Part shown: in pieces, positions 34,227 to 43,844 of the stretch
Numbering within the stretch: position 1 is the first letter of the stretch
Layout of the letters: each line of letters begins with the position of its first letter
Assembly (NCBI GenBank): GCA_963557075.1
Contig: CAUWDA010000006.1
Location: 1 to 64,000 of the forward strand
DNA from: Flavonifractor sp963557075
Lineage (GTDB): Bacteria; Bacillota; Clostridia; Oscillospirales; Oscillospiraceae
Reading direction: 5' to 3'
DNA length: 64,000 nt
Notes under the pieces: model-generated
Told to the model about the DNA's origin: nothing
Database searches by the model: none
Seen by the model: the letters and a program-made list of their open reading frames with translations, nothing else
Program-made: the position numbers and the translations under genes

Positions 34227-35468
34227 TCAGCCCTCCCACTTTTTGAACAGTACGCAGGCGTTGTGTCCGCCGAAGCCCAAAGAGTTGGACAGGGCGTATT
34301 CCGCCTGGGCCGGGCGGCCCTGATTGGGCACATAGTCCAGGTCGCAGGCCGGGTCCGGGACCTGATAGTGGATGGTGGCGGGCAGATAGCCCTCCTTCAG
34401 CGCCAGGGCGGTGAAGATGGCTTCCACGCCGCCGGCGGCCCCCAGCATGTGGCCGGTCATGGATTTGGTGGAGCTGACCGCCAGTTTGCGGGCGTGTTCG
34501 CCGAAGACCGTCTTGATGGCGGCGGTCTCGCCGGAGTCGTTGAGGGGGGTGGAGGTGCCGTGGGCGTTGATGTAGCCCACCTGTTCGGGGGACACGCCGC
34601 CGTCAGCCAGGGCCTGGGCCATGGCCCGGGCGCCCCCCTCCCCGTTGGGGGCGGGTGCGGTCATGTGGTAGGCGTCGCAGGTGGCGCCGTAGCCCACGAC
34701 CTCGGCGTATACCCTGGCTCCCCGGGCCATAGCGTGCTCGTACTCCTCCAGCACCAGAATGCCGGCTCCTTCGCCCATGACGAAGCCGGAGCGCTCTGCG
34801 TCGAAGGGGATGGAGGCCCGGGCGGGATCATCCCCCACATGGAGGGCCCGCATGGAAGTAAAGCCGCCCATGGACAGGGGGGTGACAACAGATTCGGCGC
34901 CGCCGCACAGCATCACCTCGGCGTAGCCGTCCCGGATGTGGCGGAAGGCGTCCCCCACCGCGTTGGAGCCGCCGGCGCAGGCGGTCACCGGGCAGGTGCA
35001 CATGCCCTGAAAGCCGAAGGCAATGGCGATGAGTCCGGCCCCCATATTGGCGATGGCAGAGGGAATGTAGAAGGGAGAGGCCCGGTCGAAGCCCTTTTCG
35101 GAGCAGCGCATCTGCTCGCTTTCCGCCATGGCGATGCCGCCGATGCCGCTGGATACGATGACCCCGCAGCGGGTGCGGTCCATCTGGGCCGGGTCCAGGC
35201 CGCTGTCGGCCATAGCCTCCTTGGCGGAGGCCATGGCGAACTGGGCGTAGCGGGCCATGTGGCGGACTTCCTTTTTATCCAGTACAGAGGTGGGCTCCCA
35301 GTCCTTTACCTCGGCGGCCAGATGGACCTTTTGCCGGGAGGCGTCGTACTGCGTGATGGGGGCGATGCCGCACACCCCGTCCCGCACGGCCTGCCAGCTC
35401 TGGGCGACAGTATGGCCCAGGGGATTGACAGTGCCCATGCCGGTGATGACTACTCTGCGTTTTTTCAT
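34227..35468 (-). CDS. fabF: beta-ketoacyl-ACP synthase II
   Basis: A 413-residue KAS II. Cys in TACAGGSNAVGDA (about 164), His in NAHGTSTPLND (about 303) and His in SMTGHMLGAAG (about 340) complete the C-H-H triad. MKKRRVVITGMGTVNPLG is the usual N-terminus. Chain elongation step. Confidence 0.96.
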   Translation of the reverse strand: MKKRRVVITGMGTVNPLGHTVAQSWQAVRDGVCGIAPITQYDASRQKVHLAAEVKDWEPTSVLDKKEVRHMARYAQFAMASAKEAMADSGLDPAQMDRTRCGVIVSSGIGGIAMAESEQMRCSEKGFDRASPFYIPSAIANMGAGLIAIAFGFQGMCTCPVTACAGGSNAVGDAFRHIRDGYAEVMLCGGAESVVTPLSMGGFTSMRALHVGDDPARASIPFDAERSGFVMGEGAGILVLEEYEHAMARGARVYAEVVGYGATCDAYHMTAPAPNGEGGARAMAQALADGGVSPEQVGYINAHGTSTPLNDSGETAAIKTVFGEHARKLAVSSTKSMTGHMLGAAGGVEAIFTALALKEGYLPATIHYQVPDPACDLDYVPNQGRPAQAEYALSNSLGFGGHNACVLFKKWEG

Positions 35469-35506
35469 GGTCGTTCTTCTTCCTCCTCATGAAGCAGGAA
35501 ATCTGC

Positions 35507-35533
35507 GTAGGGGCGATCAGGGACCGCCCCTAC
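35507..35533. repeat. REP-like palindrome between fabF and fabG
   Basis: GTAGGGGCG and CGCCCCTAC (9 bp each, 9-nt loop). The same motif type occurs between fabK and fabH (38,159-38,219). Dispersed GTAGGGGCG palindromes are common in intergenic DNA of this bacterial group; within an operon they may tune mRNA decay. Confidence 0.65.
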
Positions 35534-35534
35534 A

Positions 35535-36278
35535 TCACATTCCCATACCTCCGTCAACACTCAAAACCTGTCCGGTGATGTAGCCCGCCTCGTCAGAGGC
35601 CAGGAAGGCCACGGCGGCGGCCACGTCCTCGGGGGTGCCGGCCCGGCCGGCGGGGATGGAGTCCAGCATGGCGGCCCGGGCGGCCTCCGGCAGGGCGGCG
35701 GTCATATCGGTGGCGATGTAGCCGGGGGCCACCGCGTTGACGGTGATCCCCCGCCCGCCCAGCTCGCGGGCCAGGGACTTGGTCATGCCGATGAGCCCCG
35801 CCTTGCTGGCGCAGTAGTTGATCTGGCCCGGGTTGCCCCGCAGGGCCACCACGGAGCTCAGGTTGATGATGCGGCCCCAGCGGGCCTTCATCATGGGCCG
35901 GGCGGCGGCTTTCATGCAGAGGAAGGCGCCCTTCAGATTGGTCTCGATGACCGCGTCGAAGTCCTCCTCCTTCAGCATCATGGCCAGGTTGTCCCGGGTG
36001 ATACCGGCGTTGTTCACCAGGATATGGAGGCCTCCCAGTTCCTTCACGGCGGTATCCATCAGGGCCTTCACGGCGATGGGATCGGCAACGCTGCCCTGAA
36101 CGGCCCGGGCTTCCGCGCCCAGCTCCTTGAGGGCGGCCAGGGTCTCCGCGGCGGCAACCTCGTTGCCGGCGTAGGAGAACACCACGTTGGCGCCCCGGCG
36201 GGCCAGCTCCAGACAGATGGCCCTGCCGATGCCCCGGCTGCCGCCGGTGACCACGGCGGTCTTTCCTTTCATACTCAT
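35535..36278 (-). CDS. fabG: 3-oxoacyl-ACP reductase
   Basis: A 247-residue short-chain dehydrogenase. TGGSRGIGRAI (NADPH loop), NNAG, catalytic Ser in NLSSVVALRGNPGQINYCASKAG with Y-x3-K. AAAGGA lies before the ATG; MKGKTAVVTGG two codons later is an alternative start. Confidence 0.96.
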   Translation of the reverse strand: MSMKGKTAVVTGGSRGIGRAICLELARRGANVVFSYAGNEVAAAETLAALKELGAEARAVQGSVADPIAVKALMDTAVKELGGLHILVNNAGITRDNLAMMLKEEDFDAVIETNLKGAFLCMKAAARPMMKARWGRIINLSSVVALRGNPGQINYCASKAGLIGMTKSLARELGGRGITVNAVAPGYIATDMTAALPEAARAAMLDSIPAGRAGTPEDVAAAVAFLASDEAGYITGQVLSVDGGMGM

Positions 36279-36282
36279 AAAG

Positions 36283-37209
36283 TTATCCTTTCAAAGCGGC
36301 GGAGAGAGCCTCGATGTGGGCGCAGGTCTCCACGGCGTAGGTCTTGATGGAGGGAGCGGTCTTCTTCACAAAGCCGCTGAGGGCCTTGCCCGGACCGATC
36401 TCCACGATGGTGTCCACCCCCAGCGCTTCCAGCCGGCGGATGGTGTCCTCCATATAGACGGAGGACTGGACTTGCCGCTCCAGCAGGGCGGGGATGGTGT
36501 CGCCCCCGCCCATCTCCCGGCCCAGGCAGTTGAAGAGCACCGGGAAAGCCATGGGGCCAAAGGAGATCTCCCGGAACTTCTCCCGCAGGGCGTCTCCGGC
36601 GGGGGCCAGCAGAGAGGTATGGAAGGGGCCGCTGACCTTCAGGGGCAGGCAGCGTTTGGCCCCCAGCTCCCTAGCCAGGGCGGCGGCTCGATCGACCGCC
36701 GCCTTCTGACCGGCAATGACCAGCTGGCCGGGGCAGTTGTAGTTGGCGATCTCCACCACGCCGTCGTCGGCGGTCTGGCGGCAGGCCTGCTGAAGGGTCT
36801 CCCGGTCCAGCCCCAGCACGGCGATCATGCCGCAGGCCATACCGGCGCAGGCGGAGGCCATGGCCTTGCCCCGGAAAGCGGCCAGAGAGACCGCCTGAGC
36901 CGGAGTAAACACCCCGGCGGCCTGGAGCGCGGAATATTCCCCCAGGCTGAGCCCGGCGGCGTAGGCGGGGCGGATGCCCTGCTCGTACAGAATGGCGGTG
37001 ACGCCGGCGGCAAAGGCCACCATACAGGGCTGGGTGTACTCCGTCTGGTCCAGCACCCCGTCGGGGTCGGTGAAGGAGACGGTCTTTAGGTCGAAGCCCA
37101 CGTCAGCGCTGTCCAGCACAGCCCGGAAGGCGGGGTAGGCCTGGTACAGGTCGGCCCCCATTCCGGAGTGCTGGCTGCCCTGTCCGGCATACAGAAACGC
37201 GAGACTCAT
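36283..37209 (-). CDS. fabD: malonyl-CoA:ACP transacylase
   Basis: A 308-residue transacylase: LYAGQGSQHSGMG at the N-terminus, nucleophile Ser in GLSLGEYSAL (about 91) and His in SGPFHTSLL (about 198). ATG 37209 overlaps the fabK stop (ATGA) and has AAAGGA upstream; longer reading into fabK is spurious. Confidence 0.95.
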   Translation of the reverse strand: MSLAFLYAGQGSQHSGMGADLYQAYPAFRAVLDSADVGFDLKTVSFTDPDGVLDQTEYTQPCMVAFAAGVTAILYEQGIRPAYAAGLSLGEYSALQAAGVFTPAQAVSLAAFRGKAMASACAGMACGMIAVLGLDRETLQQACRQTADDGVVEIANYNCPGQLVIAGQKAAVDRAAALARELGAKRCLPLKVSGPFHTSLLAPAGDALREKFREISFGPMAFPVLFNCLGREMGGGDTIPALLERQVQSSVYMEDTIRRLEALGVDTIVEIGPGKALSGFVKKTAPSIKTYAVETCAHIEALSAALKG

Positions 37210-38132
37210 AGGCTCAGTCCTTTCATGGCGGCCTGACAGCCGCTCATCATGTCCTCGAAGATGGAGCGCAGGGGGCGGATCTCCTTCACCATGCCGGCCA
37301 CCTGTCCGGCCATAAAGCTGCCGCCGTCCAGGTCGCCGTCTGCCACGGCCCGGCGGAGGGAGCCCAGGGTGAGCTTCTCCAGCTCCTCCAGGGGCAGGTC
37401 CCGCTTTTCCAGGCGCAGATACTCCCGGGCCATCTTGTTTTTCAGCACCCGGACAGGTGCGCCGCCGGAGCGGCCGGTGACGGTGGTGTCGTTGGCCCCC
37501 GCTTTCACCACGGCCTGCTTGTAGTTGATGTGGATGGGGCACTCCTCACTGGCCAGCAGGCAGGTGCCCACCTGGACGCCGCAGGCCCCAAGGGCCAGGG
37601 CGGCGGCCAGCTGCCGCCCGTCGGCGATGCCGCCGGCGGCGATGACGGGTACGCTTACCGCGTCCGCCACCTGGGGGACCAGGGCCATGGTGGTCATGTC
37701 CCCGATGTGTCCGCCGCTTTCGCAGCCCTCGGCAATCACGCCGTCGATGCCGTACCGCTCCAGGCGGCGGGCCAGGATGGGGGCGGCCACCACGGGAAAG
37801 ACCTTGATACCGGCTTCTTTCCAGGCGGGGACAAATTTGCCGGGATTGCCCGCGCCGGTGGTCACCACCTGGACGCCCTCTTCCATTACGACCCGCGCCA
37901 GGTCCTCGATGTGGGGGTTCATCAGCATCAGGTTGACGCCGAAGGGCTTGCCGGTGGCGGCCCGGGCGGTCCGGATCTCGGCCCGCAGGGCGTCGGTGTC
38001 CATACCGCCGGAGCCGATAAGGCCCAGCGCGCCTGCGTTGGATACGGCGGCGGCAAAGGCACCGTTGGCCACGTTGGCCATGCCGCCCTGGATGATGGGG
38101 AATTCGGTCCCCAACAGTTCGTTCAGCTTCAT
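37206..38132 (-). CDS. fabK: enoyl-ACP reductase II (FMN-dependent)
   Basis: A 308-residue TIM-barrel flavoprotein of the FabK/nitronate monooxygenase group: FPIIQGGMANVANG, then GLIGSGG, VVAAPILARRLERYGIDGVIAEGCESGGHIG (active-site His) and VIAAGGIADGRQLAAALALGACGVQ (FMN phosphate). It replaces FabI in this lineage. AAGGAG lies before ATG 38132. Confidence 0.94.
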   Translation of the reverse strand: MKLNELLGTEFPIIQGGMANVANGAFAAAVSNAGALGLIGSGGMDTDALRAEIRTARAATGKPFGVNLMLMNPHIEDLARVVMEEGVQVVTTGAGNPGKFVPAWKEAGIKVFPVVAAPILARRLERYGIDGVIAEGCESGGHIGDMTTMALVPQVADAVSVPVIAAGGIADGRQLAAALALGACGVQVGTCLLASEECPIHINYKQAVVKAGANDTTVTGRSGGAPVRVLKNKMAREYLRLEKRDLPLEELEKLTLGSLRRAVADGDLDGGSFMAGQVAGMVKEIRPLRSIFEDMMSGCQAAMKGLSL

Positions 38133-38158
38133 AACAGACTCCTTATCAGAAACGGACG

Positions 38159-38219
38159 GATGAGGGCATCCGCCCCTACATGGGGTTCGTAGGGGGCGAT
38201 GCCCACATCGCCCCGCATA
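38159..38219. repeat. REP-like palindromes between fabH and fabK
   Basis: CCGCCCCTAC followed by GTAGGGGGCGATG and CATCGCCCCGCAT (38189-38219). Same family as the palindrome at 35,507. Confidence 0.6.
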
Positions 38220-38220
38220 G

Positions 38221-39171
38221 TCAGGCCAGCTCCAGAAGGGCACCCGCCCAGGTCAGACCGCCGCCAAACCCCACGCACAGCGCCTTCTGACCGGCGGTCA
38301 AAAGGCCGGAGGTCACCAGCTCATCCAGCAGGATGGGAACGCTGGCGGCGGAGGTGTTGCCGGTGCGGGCGATATTACCGGTACATTTGTCCGGGTCCAG
38401 GCCCAGCTTTTTTACCGCAAAGTCGATGATGCGCTGGTTGGCCTGGTGGAACACGAAGCGATCTATCTTTTCCAGAGAGATGCCCGCCCTCTCCGCCACC
38501 TCTCTGGCGCAGCGGGGGAGGGCCTCCACCGCGAAGCGGAACACGCTCTGGCCGTCCATGTGGATATAGGAGGGGGCGCCGCTGTTGACGCCGGGGATGC
38601 ACAGGGCCTCCCGGTTTCCCCGGCAGCCCAGCACCGCGTGGAGCGAAGGGTAGTCCGCCCTCCACTCCACCACCGCGGCTCCCGCTCCGTCCCCGAAGAG
38701 GACGCAGGTGGACCGGTCGGTAAAGTCGGTGAGGCGGCTGAGCACCTCGCAGCCCACCACCAGACCGTATTTTCTGCCCGATGCGCCCAGCAGACACTGG
38801 GCGGTGTGCAGTCCGTAGACAAAGCCGGAGCAGGCGGCGTTCAGGTCAAAGCATACCGTATCCTCCGGCAGGCCCAGCTCCTGCTGGAGCACACAGGCGG
38901 CGGCGGGGGTGAGCCGGTCCTGGGACAGGGTGGCTACAATGCACACCCCGATCTGCTCCGGGCTGACGCCGGAGCGGTCCAGGGCCTGCCGGGCGGCAGA
39001 CAGGCAGAGGGAGGTGTGGCTCTCCTCCCCGGTACAGTGATGCCGGCTGCGGATGCCGGTGCGGGCGGCGATCCACTCGTCGCTGGTGTCCACCAGCCTG
39101 GACAGATCGTCGTTGGTCACCGCCTGCCGGGGCAGGGCGGAACCGGTGGAGAGCAGTTTGATCCCGTTCAT
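38221..39171 (-). CDS. fabH: beta-ketoacyl-ACP synthase III
   Basis: A 316-residue KAS III that starts chains by condensing acyl-CoA with malonyl-ACP. Cys in NAACSGFVYG (about 111), His in FVFHQANQRI (about 244) and Asn in RTGNTSAAS (about 274). Stop region overlaps nothing; its start overlaps accA by ATGA. Confidence 0.95.
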   Translation of the reverse strand: MNGIKLLSTGSALPRQAVTNDDLSRLVDTSDEWIAARTGIRSRHHCTGEESHTSLCLSAARQALDRSGVSPEQIGVCIVATLSQDRLTPAAACVLQQELGLPEDTVCFDLNAACSGFVYGLHTAQCLLGASGRKYGLVVGCEVLSRLTDFTDRSTCVLFGDGAGAAVVEWRADYPSLHAVLGCRGNREALCIPGVNSGAPSYIHMDGQSVFRFAVEALPRCAREVAERAGISLEKIDRFVFHQANQRIIDFAVKKLGLDPDKCTGNIARTGNTSAASVPILLDELVTSGLLTAGQKALCVGFGGGLTWAGALLELA

Positions 39172-39995
39172 GGGCGCTCCTTTCTCAGGGCGTTGCTGCC
39201 CATCAGACGGAATTTTTGATAGCGCTGAGCGGCCAGAGCCTGACCGCTCAGCTTGTTCAGCGGGGCCAGAGCCCGGACCAGGGCGGCGTCCACCGCCCGG
39301 AAGACCGCCGGCAGATCGGTGTGGGCGCCGGCGGTGGGTTCAGGTATGACGGCGTCGATCACGCCCAGCTCCAGCAAGTCGCGGGCGGTGAGCTTCATCA
39401 CGCCGCAGGCCTCGTCGCTGCGGCTGGAATCCTTCCACAGGATGGCGGCAAAGCCCTCGGGAGAGAGGACGGAGTAGACGGCGTTTTCCAGCATGAGGAC
39501 TTTGTTGCCCACGCCAAGAGCCAGAGCGCCGCCGCTGCCCCCTTCGCCGGTGATCACCGACACCACCGGGACCGTGAGCGCGGAGGAGAGGGCCAGGGTA
39601 CGGGCGATGGCCTCCCCCTGGCCCCGGGCCTCGGCCTCCAGGCCGGGGTAGGCCCCGGGGGTATCCACAAAGGTGATGACGGGGCGGCGGAATTTCTCCG
39701 CCTGCTCCATCAGCCGCTGGGCCTTGCGATAGCCCTCCGGGGAGGGCATGCCGAAGTTGAAGGCCAGGTGCTCCTCCAGGGTGCGGCCCTTCCGGTGGCC
39801 CATCACGGTGACAGGCTGACCGTGGAAGAGGGCCACGCCGCCCAGAATAGAGCCGTCGTCGGCGCACAGCCGGTCCCCCCGCTGCTCAAAGAAATCGGAG
39901 AAGAGGGCGGAGATGAGATCCGGGGCGCCGGGGCGGTCGGGATGGCGGGCCAGAGCCACCCGCTGGGCGGGGGTAAGACGGTCTGCCATGGTCAT
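39168..39995 (-). CDS. accA: acetyl-CoA carboxylase carboxyltransferase subunit alpha
   Basis: A 275-residue crotonase-fold subunit: MGHRKGRTLEEHLAFNFGMPSPEGYRKA, TFVDTPGAYPGLEAEARGQGEAIA and GEGGSGGALALGVGN. It works with AccD to move CO2 from biotin to acetyl-CoA. Somewhat short at the N-terminus compared with E. coli, as usual in Firmicutes. Confidence 0.95.
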   Translation of the reverse strand: MTMADRLTPAQRVALARHPDRPGAPDLISALFSDFFEQRGDRLCADDGSILGGVALFHGQPVTVMGHRKGRTLEEHLAFNFGMPSPEGYRKAQRLMEQAEKFRRPVITFVDTPGAYPGLEAEARGQGEAIARTLALSSALTVPVVSVITGEGGSGGALALGVGNKVLMLENAVYSVLSPEGFAAILWKDSSRSDEACGVMKLTARDLLELGVIDAVIPEPTAGAHTDLPAVFRAVDAALVRALAPLNKLSGQALAAQRYQKFRLMGSNALRKERP

Positions 39996-40842
39996 TTTCC
40001 TCCCTTCCTGTGGAGCGTAAGCAGCCGGATCAGAGTGTCCCGCAGCTGCGGGCGGGGGACGATGGCGTCCAAAAAGCCGTGTTCCAGCAGGTACTCGGCG
40101 CTCTGGAAGCCCTGGGGCAGCTCCTGGCCGATGGTCTGCCGGATGACCCGGGGACCGGCAAAGCCGATGAGGGCGCCCGGTTCAGCCAGCATGATGTCCC
40201 CCAGGCTGGCAAAGCTGGCGGTGACGCCGCCGGTGGTAGGGTGGGTGAACACCGAGATGTACAGCCCCCCTTTGCGGGAGAACCGCTCCAGCGCAGCGGC
40301 GGTCTTGGCCATCTGCATCAGGGAGAGAATGCCCTCCTGCATCCGGGCCCCGCCGCTGGCGGAGAAGAGGATGAGGGGCAGCTTGTTTTTTTCGGCGTAC
40401 TCCACCAGCCGGGTGACCTTCTCCCCCAGGGCGGTCCCCATGCTGCCCATAAAAAAGCGGCTGTCCAGCGCGCCGACGGCGACCTTGTGTCCGCCGATCC
40501 GCCCTGCGGCGGTCACCACCCCTTCGCTCAGGCCGGTACGGCGGCGGGTGTCCGCCAGCTTGGCGGCGTAGCCGGGGAAGGCGAGGGGGTCGTTGGAACT
40601 GAGCGCGGCGTCCAGTTCCCGGAAGGTGCCCTTGTCCAGCACCAGGCTCAGCCGGTAGTAGGCTCCCACGGGGAAGTGGTGTCCGCACAGTGGGCAGACA
40701 TACCGGGCGGAAACCAGGTCCCGGCGGGGAAGGGCGCCGCCGCAGGCGGGGCACTTCTCCTGGGTGTGGGCGGGAACGGGGGCGCTGCCCCGGAGCGCTT
40801 TCAGGGCGAGAAGCTTGTGCCGCCGCTGGGCAAAAATGCTGT

Positions 40843-40846
<4 letters not shown>
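39992..40846 (-). CDS. accD: acetyl-CoA carboxylase carboxyltransferase subunit beta
   Basis: A 284-residue subunit with N-terminal zinc ribbon (CPACGG ... CPLCGHHF, about residues 32-54) and the carboxyltransferase core (FSASGGARMQEGILSLMQMAKT, PTTGGVTASFASLGDI). ATG 40846 overlaps the accC stop by ATGA. Confidence 0.95.
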
Positions 40847-42225
<1,379 letters not shown>

Positions 42226-42229
42226 GGGC

Positions 42230-42655
42230 TCACCCTTCCCGGTAGCAGATGAGGGGATCCCCGAAGGACACCAGGGCGCCGTCCTCCTGGAGAACGGCCT
42301 CAATGGTGCAGTCACAGGGGGCATGGACCTCGTTCATCATCTTCATGGCCTCCATGAGGCAGACGGTATCCCCCTTTTTCACGCTGTCGCCCACCTTTAC
42401 GAAGGGGGCGGCGTCGGGGGCGGGGGCGGCGTAGAAGGTGCCCACCAGGGGTGCGGTGATGCAGGGACCGTCGGCCCGGCTCTCCGGCGCGGGGGCGGCG
42501 GGGACGGCGGCGGAGACAGGGGCGGCCGCAGCGGCCAGGGGAGCGGCGCTGCCCTTACTTAATTCCAGGGTAAGCTCCTTGGTGTCCAGCTTGAATGTGG
42601 TGATGCCGCTGGCGTCGAAGCGGGCCATCAGGTCAAAAATCTCTTGGTTGGTCAT
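42230..42655 (-). CDS. accB: biotin carboxyl carrier protein
   Basis: A 141-residue protein: N-terminal helix-strand part, Ala/Pro-rich linker (about 45-70) and biotinyl domain with LMEAMKMMNEV, Lys in the MKM motif. ATG 42655 (MTNQEIFDLM) has AAAGGAG upstream. Confidence 0.95.
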   Translation of the reverse strand: MTNQEIFDLMARFDASGITTFKLDTKELTLELSKGSAAPLAAAAAPVSAAVPAAPAPESRADGPCITAPLVGTFYAAPAPDAAPFVKVGDSVKKGDTVCLMEAMKMMNEVHAPCDCTIEAVLQEDGALVSFGDPLICYREG

Positions 42656-42667
42656 AGTGGCTCCTTT

Positions 42668-42704
42668 CGGGAAAACAGGCATCGGTTTGCACCGATGCCT
42701 GTTT
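42668..42704 (-). terminator. partial terminator between acpP and accB
   Basis: 14-bp perfect stem (42673-42686 with 42691-42704), followed on the minus strand by TTTTCCCG and on the plus strand by seven Ts. It probably lets acpP be made in excess over the downstream genes. Confidence 0.7.
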
Positions 42705-42713
42705 TTTTCCCTC

Positions 42714-42944
42714 TTACTCAGCGTGCTCCTCGATGTACTTGGCCAGGTCGCCCACGGTCTTCATGCCGGGCAGGTCCTCGTCGGCGATGGTCACGCCAAA
42801 GGCCTCCTCCAGCGCCATGGACAGCTCCACGGCGGCCAGGGAGTCGGCCTCCAGGTCCTCAGCCAGACGGGCCTCGGGGGTCACCTTGTCGGCGTCGCAG
42901 CTCAGCGTTTCCACAATGATCTCCTTGATCTTCTCGAAATCCAT
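42714..42944 (-). CDS. acpP: acyl carrier protein
   Basis: A 76-residue acidic four-helix protein with the phosphopantetheine site DLEADSLAAVEL (Ser about 36). First gene of the fatty-acid operon. ATG 42944 has GAGGAG at about 8 nt; the longer in-frame start lacks a site. Confidence 0.96.
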   Translation of the reverse strand: MDFEKIKEIIVETLSCDADKVTPEARLAEDLEADSLAAVELSMALEEAFGVTIADEDLPGMKTVGDLAKYIEEHAE

Positions 42945-42987
42945 ACTGTTGCTCCTCAAACTTTTGATAATTAGTTCAATTATTTTA

Positions 42988-43017
42988 CTTAAAAAATTTT
43001 AAATAAAATAATTTAAG
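42988..43017. promoter_or_regulatory. candidate operator in the acpP leader
   Basis: An AT-only dyad, CTTAAA ... TTTAAG, in the first 30 nt of the transcript just downstream of the promoter. Its position suits a MarR/FabT-type repressor; binding is not shown. Confidence 0.4.
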
Positions 43018-43020
43018 CAT

Positions 43021-43048
43021 ATTTTAGCAGGCGATCCGGATTTGTCAA
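43021..43048 (-). promoter_or_regulatory. promoter of the fatty-acid operon
   Basis: TTGACA (43043-43048), 16-bp spacer, TAAAAT (43021-43026); leader about 70 nt to acpP. Confidence 0.75.
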
Positions 43049-43075
43049 GCATTTTTTTCGGGGACAGCCGAAAAA

Positions 43076-43110
43076 AAGCAAAAAATTCCCCGCGGAAACC
43101 GCGGGGAATT
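43076..43110 (-). terminator. leftward terminator
   Basis: Perfect 12-bp stem (43084-43095 with 43099-43110) followed on the minus strand by TTTTTTGCTTTTTTT. No minus-strand gene ends here, so it stops transcripts that run from the aminotransferase gene antisense through the GntR gene. Confidence 0.75.
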
Positions 43111-43133
43111 GGCAGCGTATGTGCAGCGATCCG

Positions 43134-43162
43134 TTGCAAAGGCGGGGGGAAATTGCTATAAT
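43134..43162 (+). promoter_or_regulatory. promoter of the GntR gene
   Basis: TTGCAA (43134-43139), 17 bp, perfect TATAAT (43157-43162), leader about 65 nt. Confidence 0.78.
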
Positions 43163-43232
43163 TGCCTCAAAACTGTTCCGGACAAAGAACCGACGGCGGG
43201 ACAGGGAGAACAGGGGAAGGGAGGCTGGAAAG

Positions 43233-43844
43233 ATGACGGCAGAGGAGCTTTATCGCAGGCTGAAAAAGCAGATCCTCAGCGGGGAGCTGGAGGCTGGGAC
43301 GCGATTGGCGGAGGTAGTGCTGGCCGAGCGGTTCCAGGTCAGCCGCCTTTACGTCAAAAGCGCGTTACAGACGCTGCGGGAGGAAAAGCTGGTGGAGCAC
43401 ATCCGCAACCGGGGCTACTTTGTACTTCAGGTGCCGGACAGCTTTTTTGAGGAGATCGACGACATCCGCCAGGCGCTGGAGGGGGTCATCGTGAAGCGGG
43501 TCATTCAGGTGGGGACGGACCAGGAGCTGAGTGGCCTTGCGCGCATCCTGGACCGGGTGGAACTGTTCATCCGCGGCGGCATGATCCAGGACGGACTGGA
43601 GGAGGTGGGCCGCTTCTACCAGACCATGTACCAGATCTCCCGGTATGAGCGGGTGGTGGCCATCCTCAAGACCTATTCTGAGTCCATCGCCGCCCTTCGC
43701 GCCCGTTCCGCGGCCACCCAGGAGGAGCATCTGAGGAGTCTGGAGAGCACCCGGGCCCTCTTCAACGCCATTCGGGAGCGGGATACGGCCCGGGCCCTCC
43801 AATATATGGAGGAGCGGCGGCAGGACGTGATGCCTCCGGTGTGA
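43233..43844 (+). CDS. GntR family regulator
   Basis: A 203-residue regulator: N-terminal winged helix (LYRRLKKQILSGELEAGTRLAEVVLAERFQVSRLYVKSALQTLREEKLVEHIRNRGYFV) and a helical FCD-like C-terminal domain. ATG 43233 follows GGGAGG. It is tail-to-tail with the aminotransferase gene, stop codons adjacent, and may bind the dyad in that gene's promoter. Confidence 0.88.
   Translation: MTAEELYRRLKKQILSGELEAGTRLAEVVLAERFQVSRLYVKSALQTLREEKLVEHIRNRGYFVLQVPDSFFEEIDDIRQALEGVIVKRVIQVGTDQELSGLARILDRVELFIRGGMIQDGLEEVGRFYQTMYQISRYERVVAILKTYSESIAALRARSAATQEEHLRSLESTRALFNAIRERDTARALQYMEERRQDVMPPV

Noticed and set aside
36283..37542. Longer FabD start at 37542
   Set aside because: The extra 111 residues are a frame-shadow of fabK; ATG 37209 has RBS and ATGA overlap.
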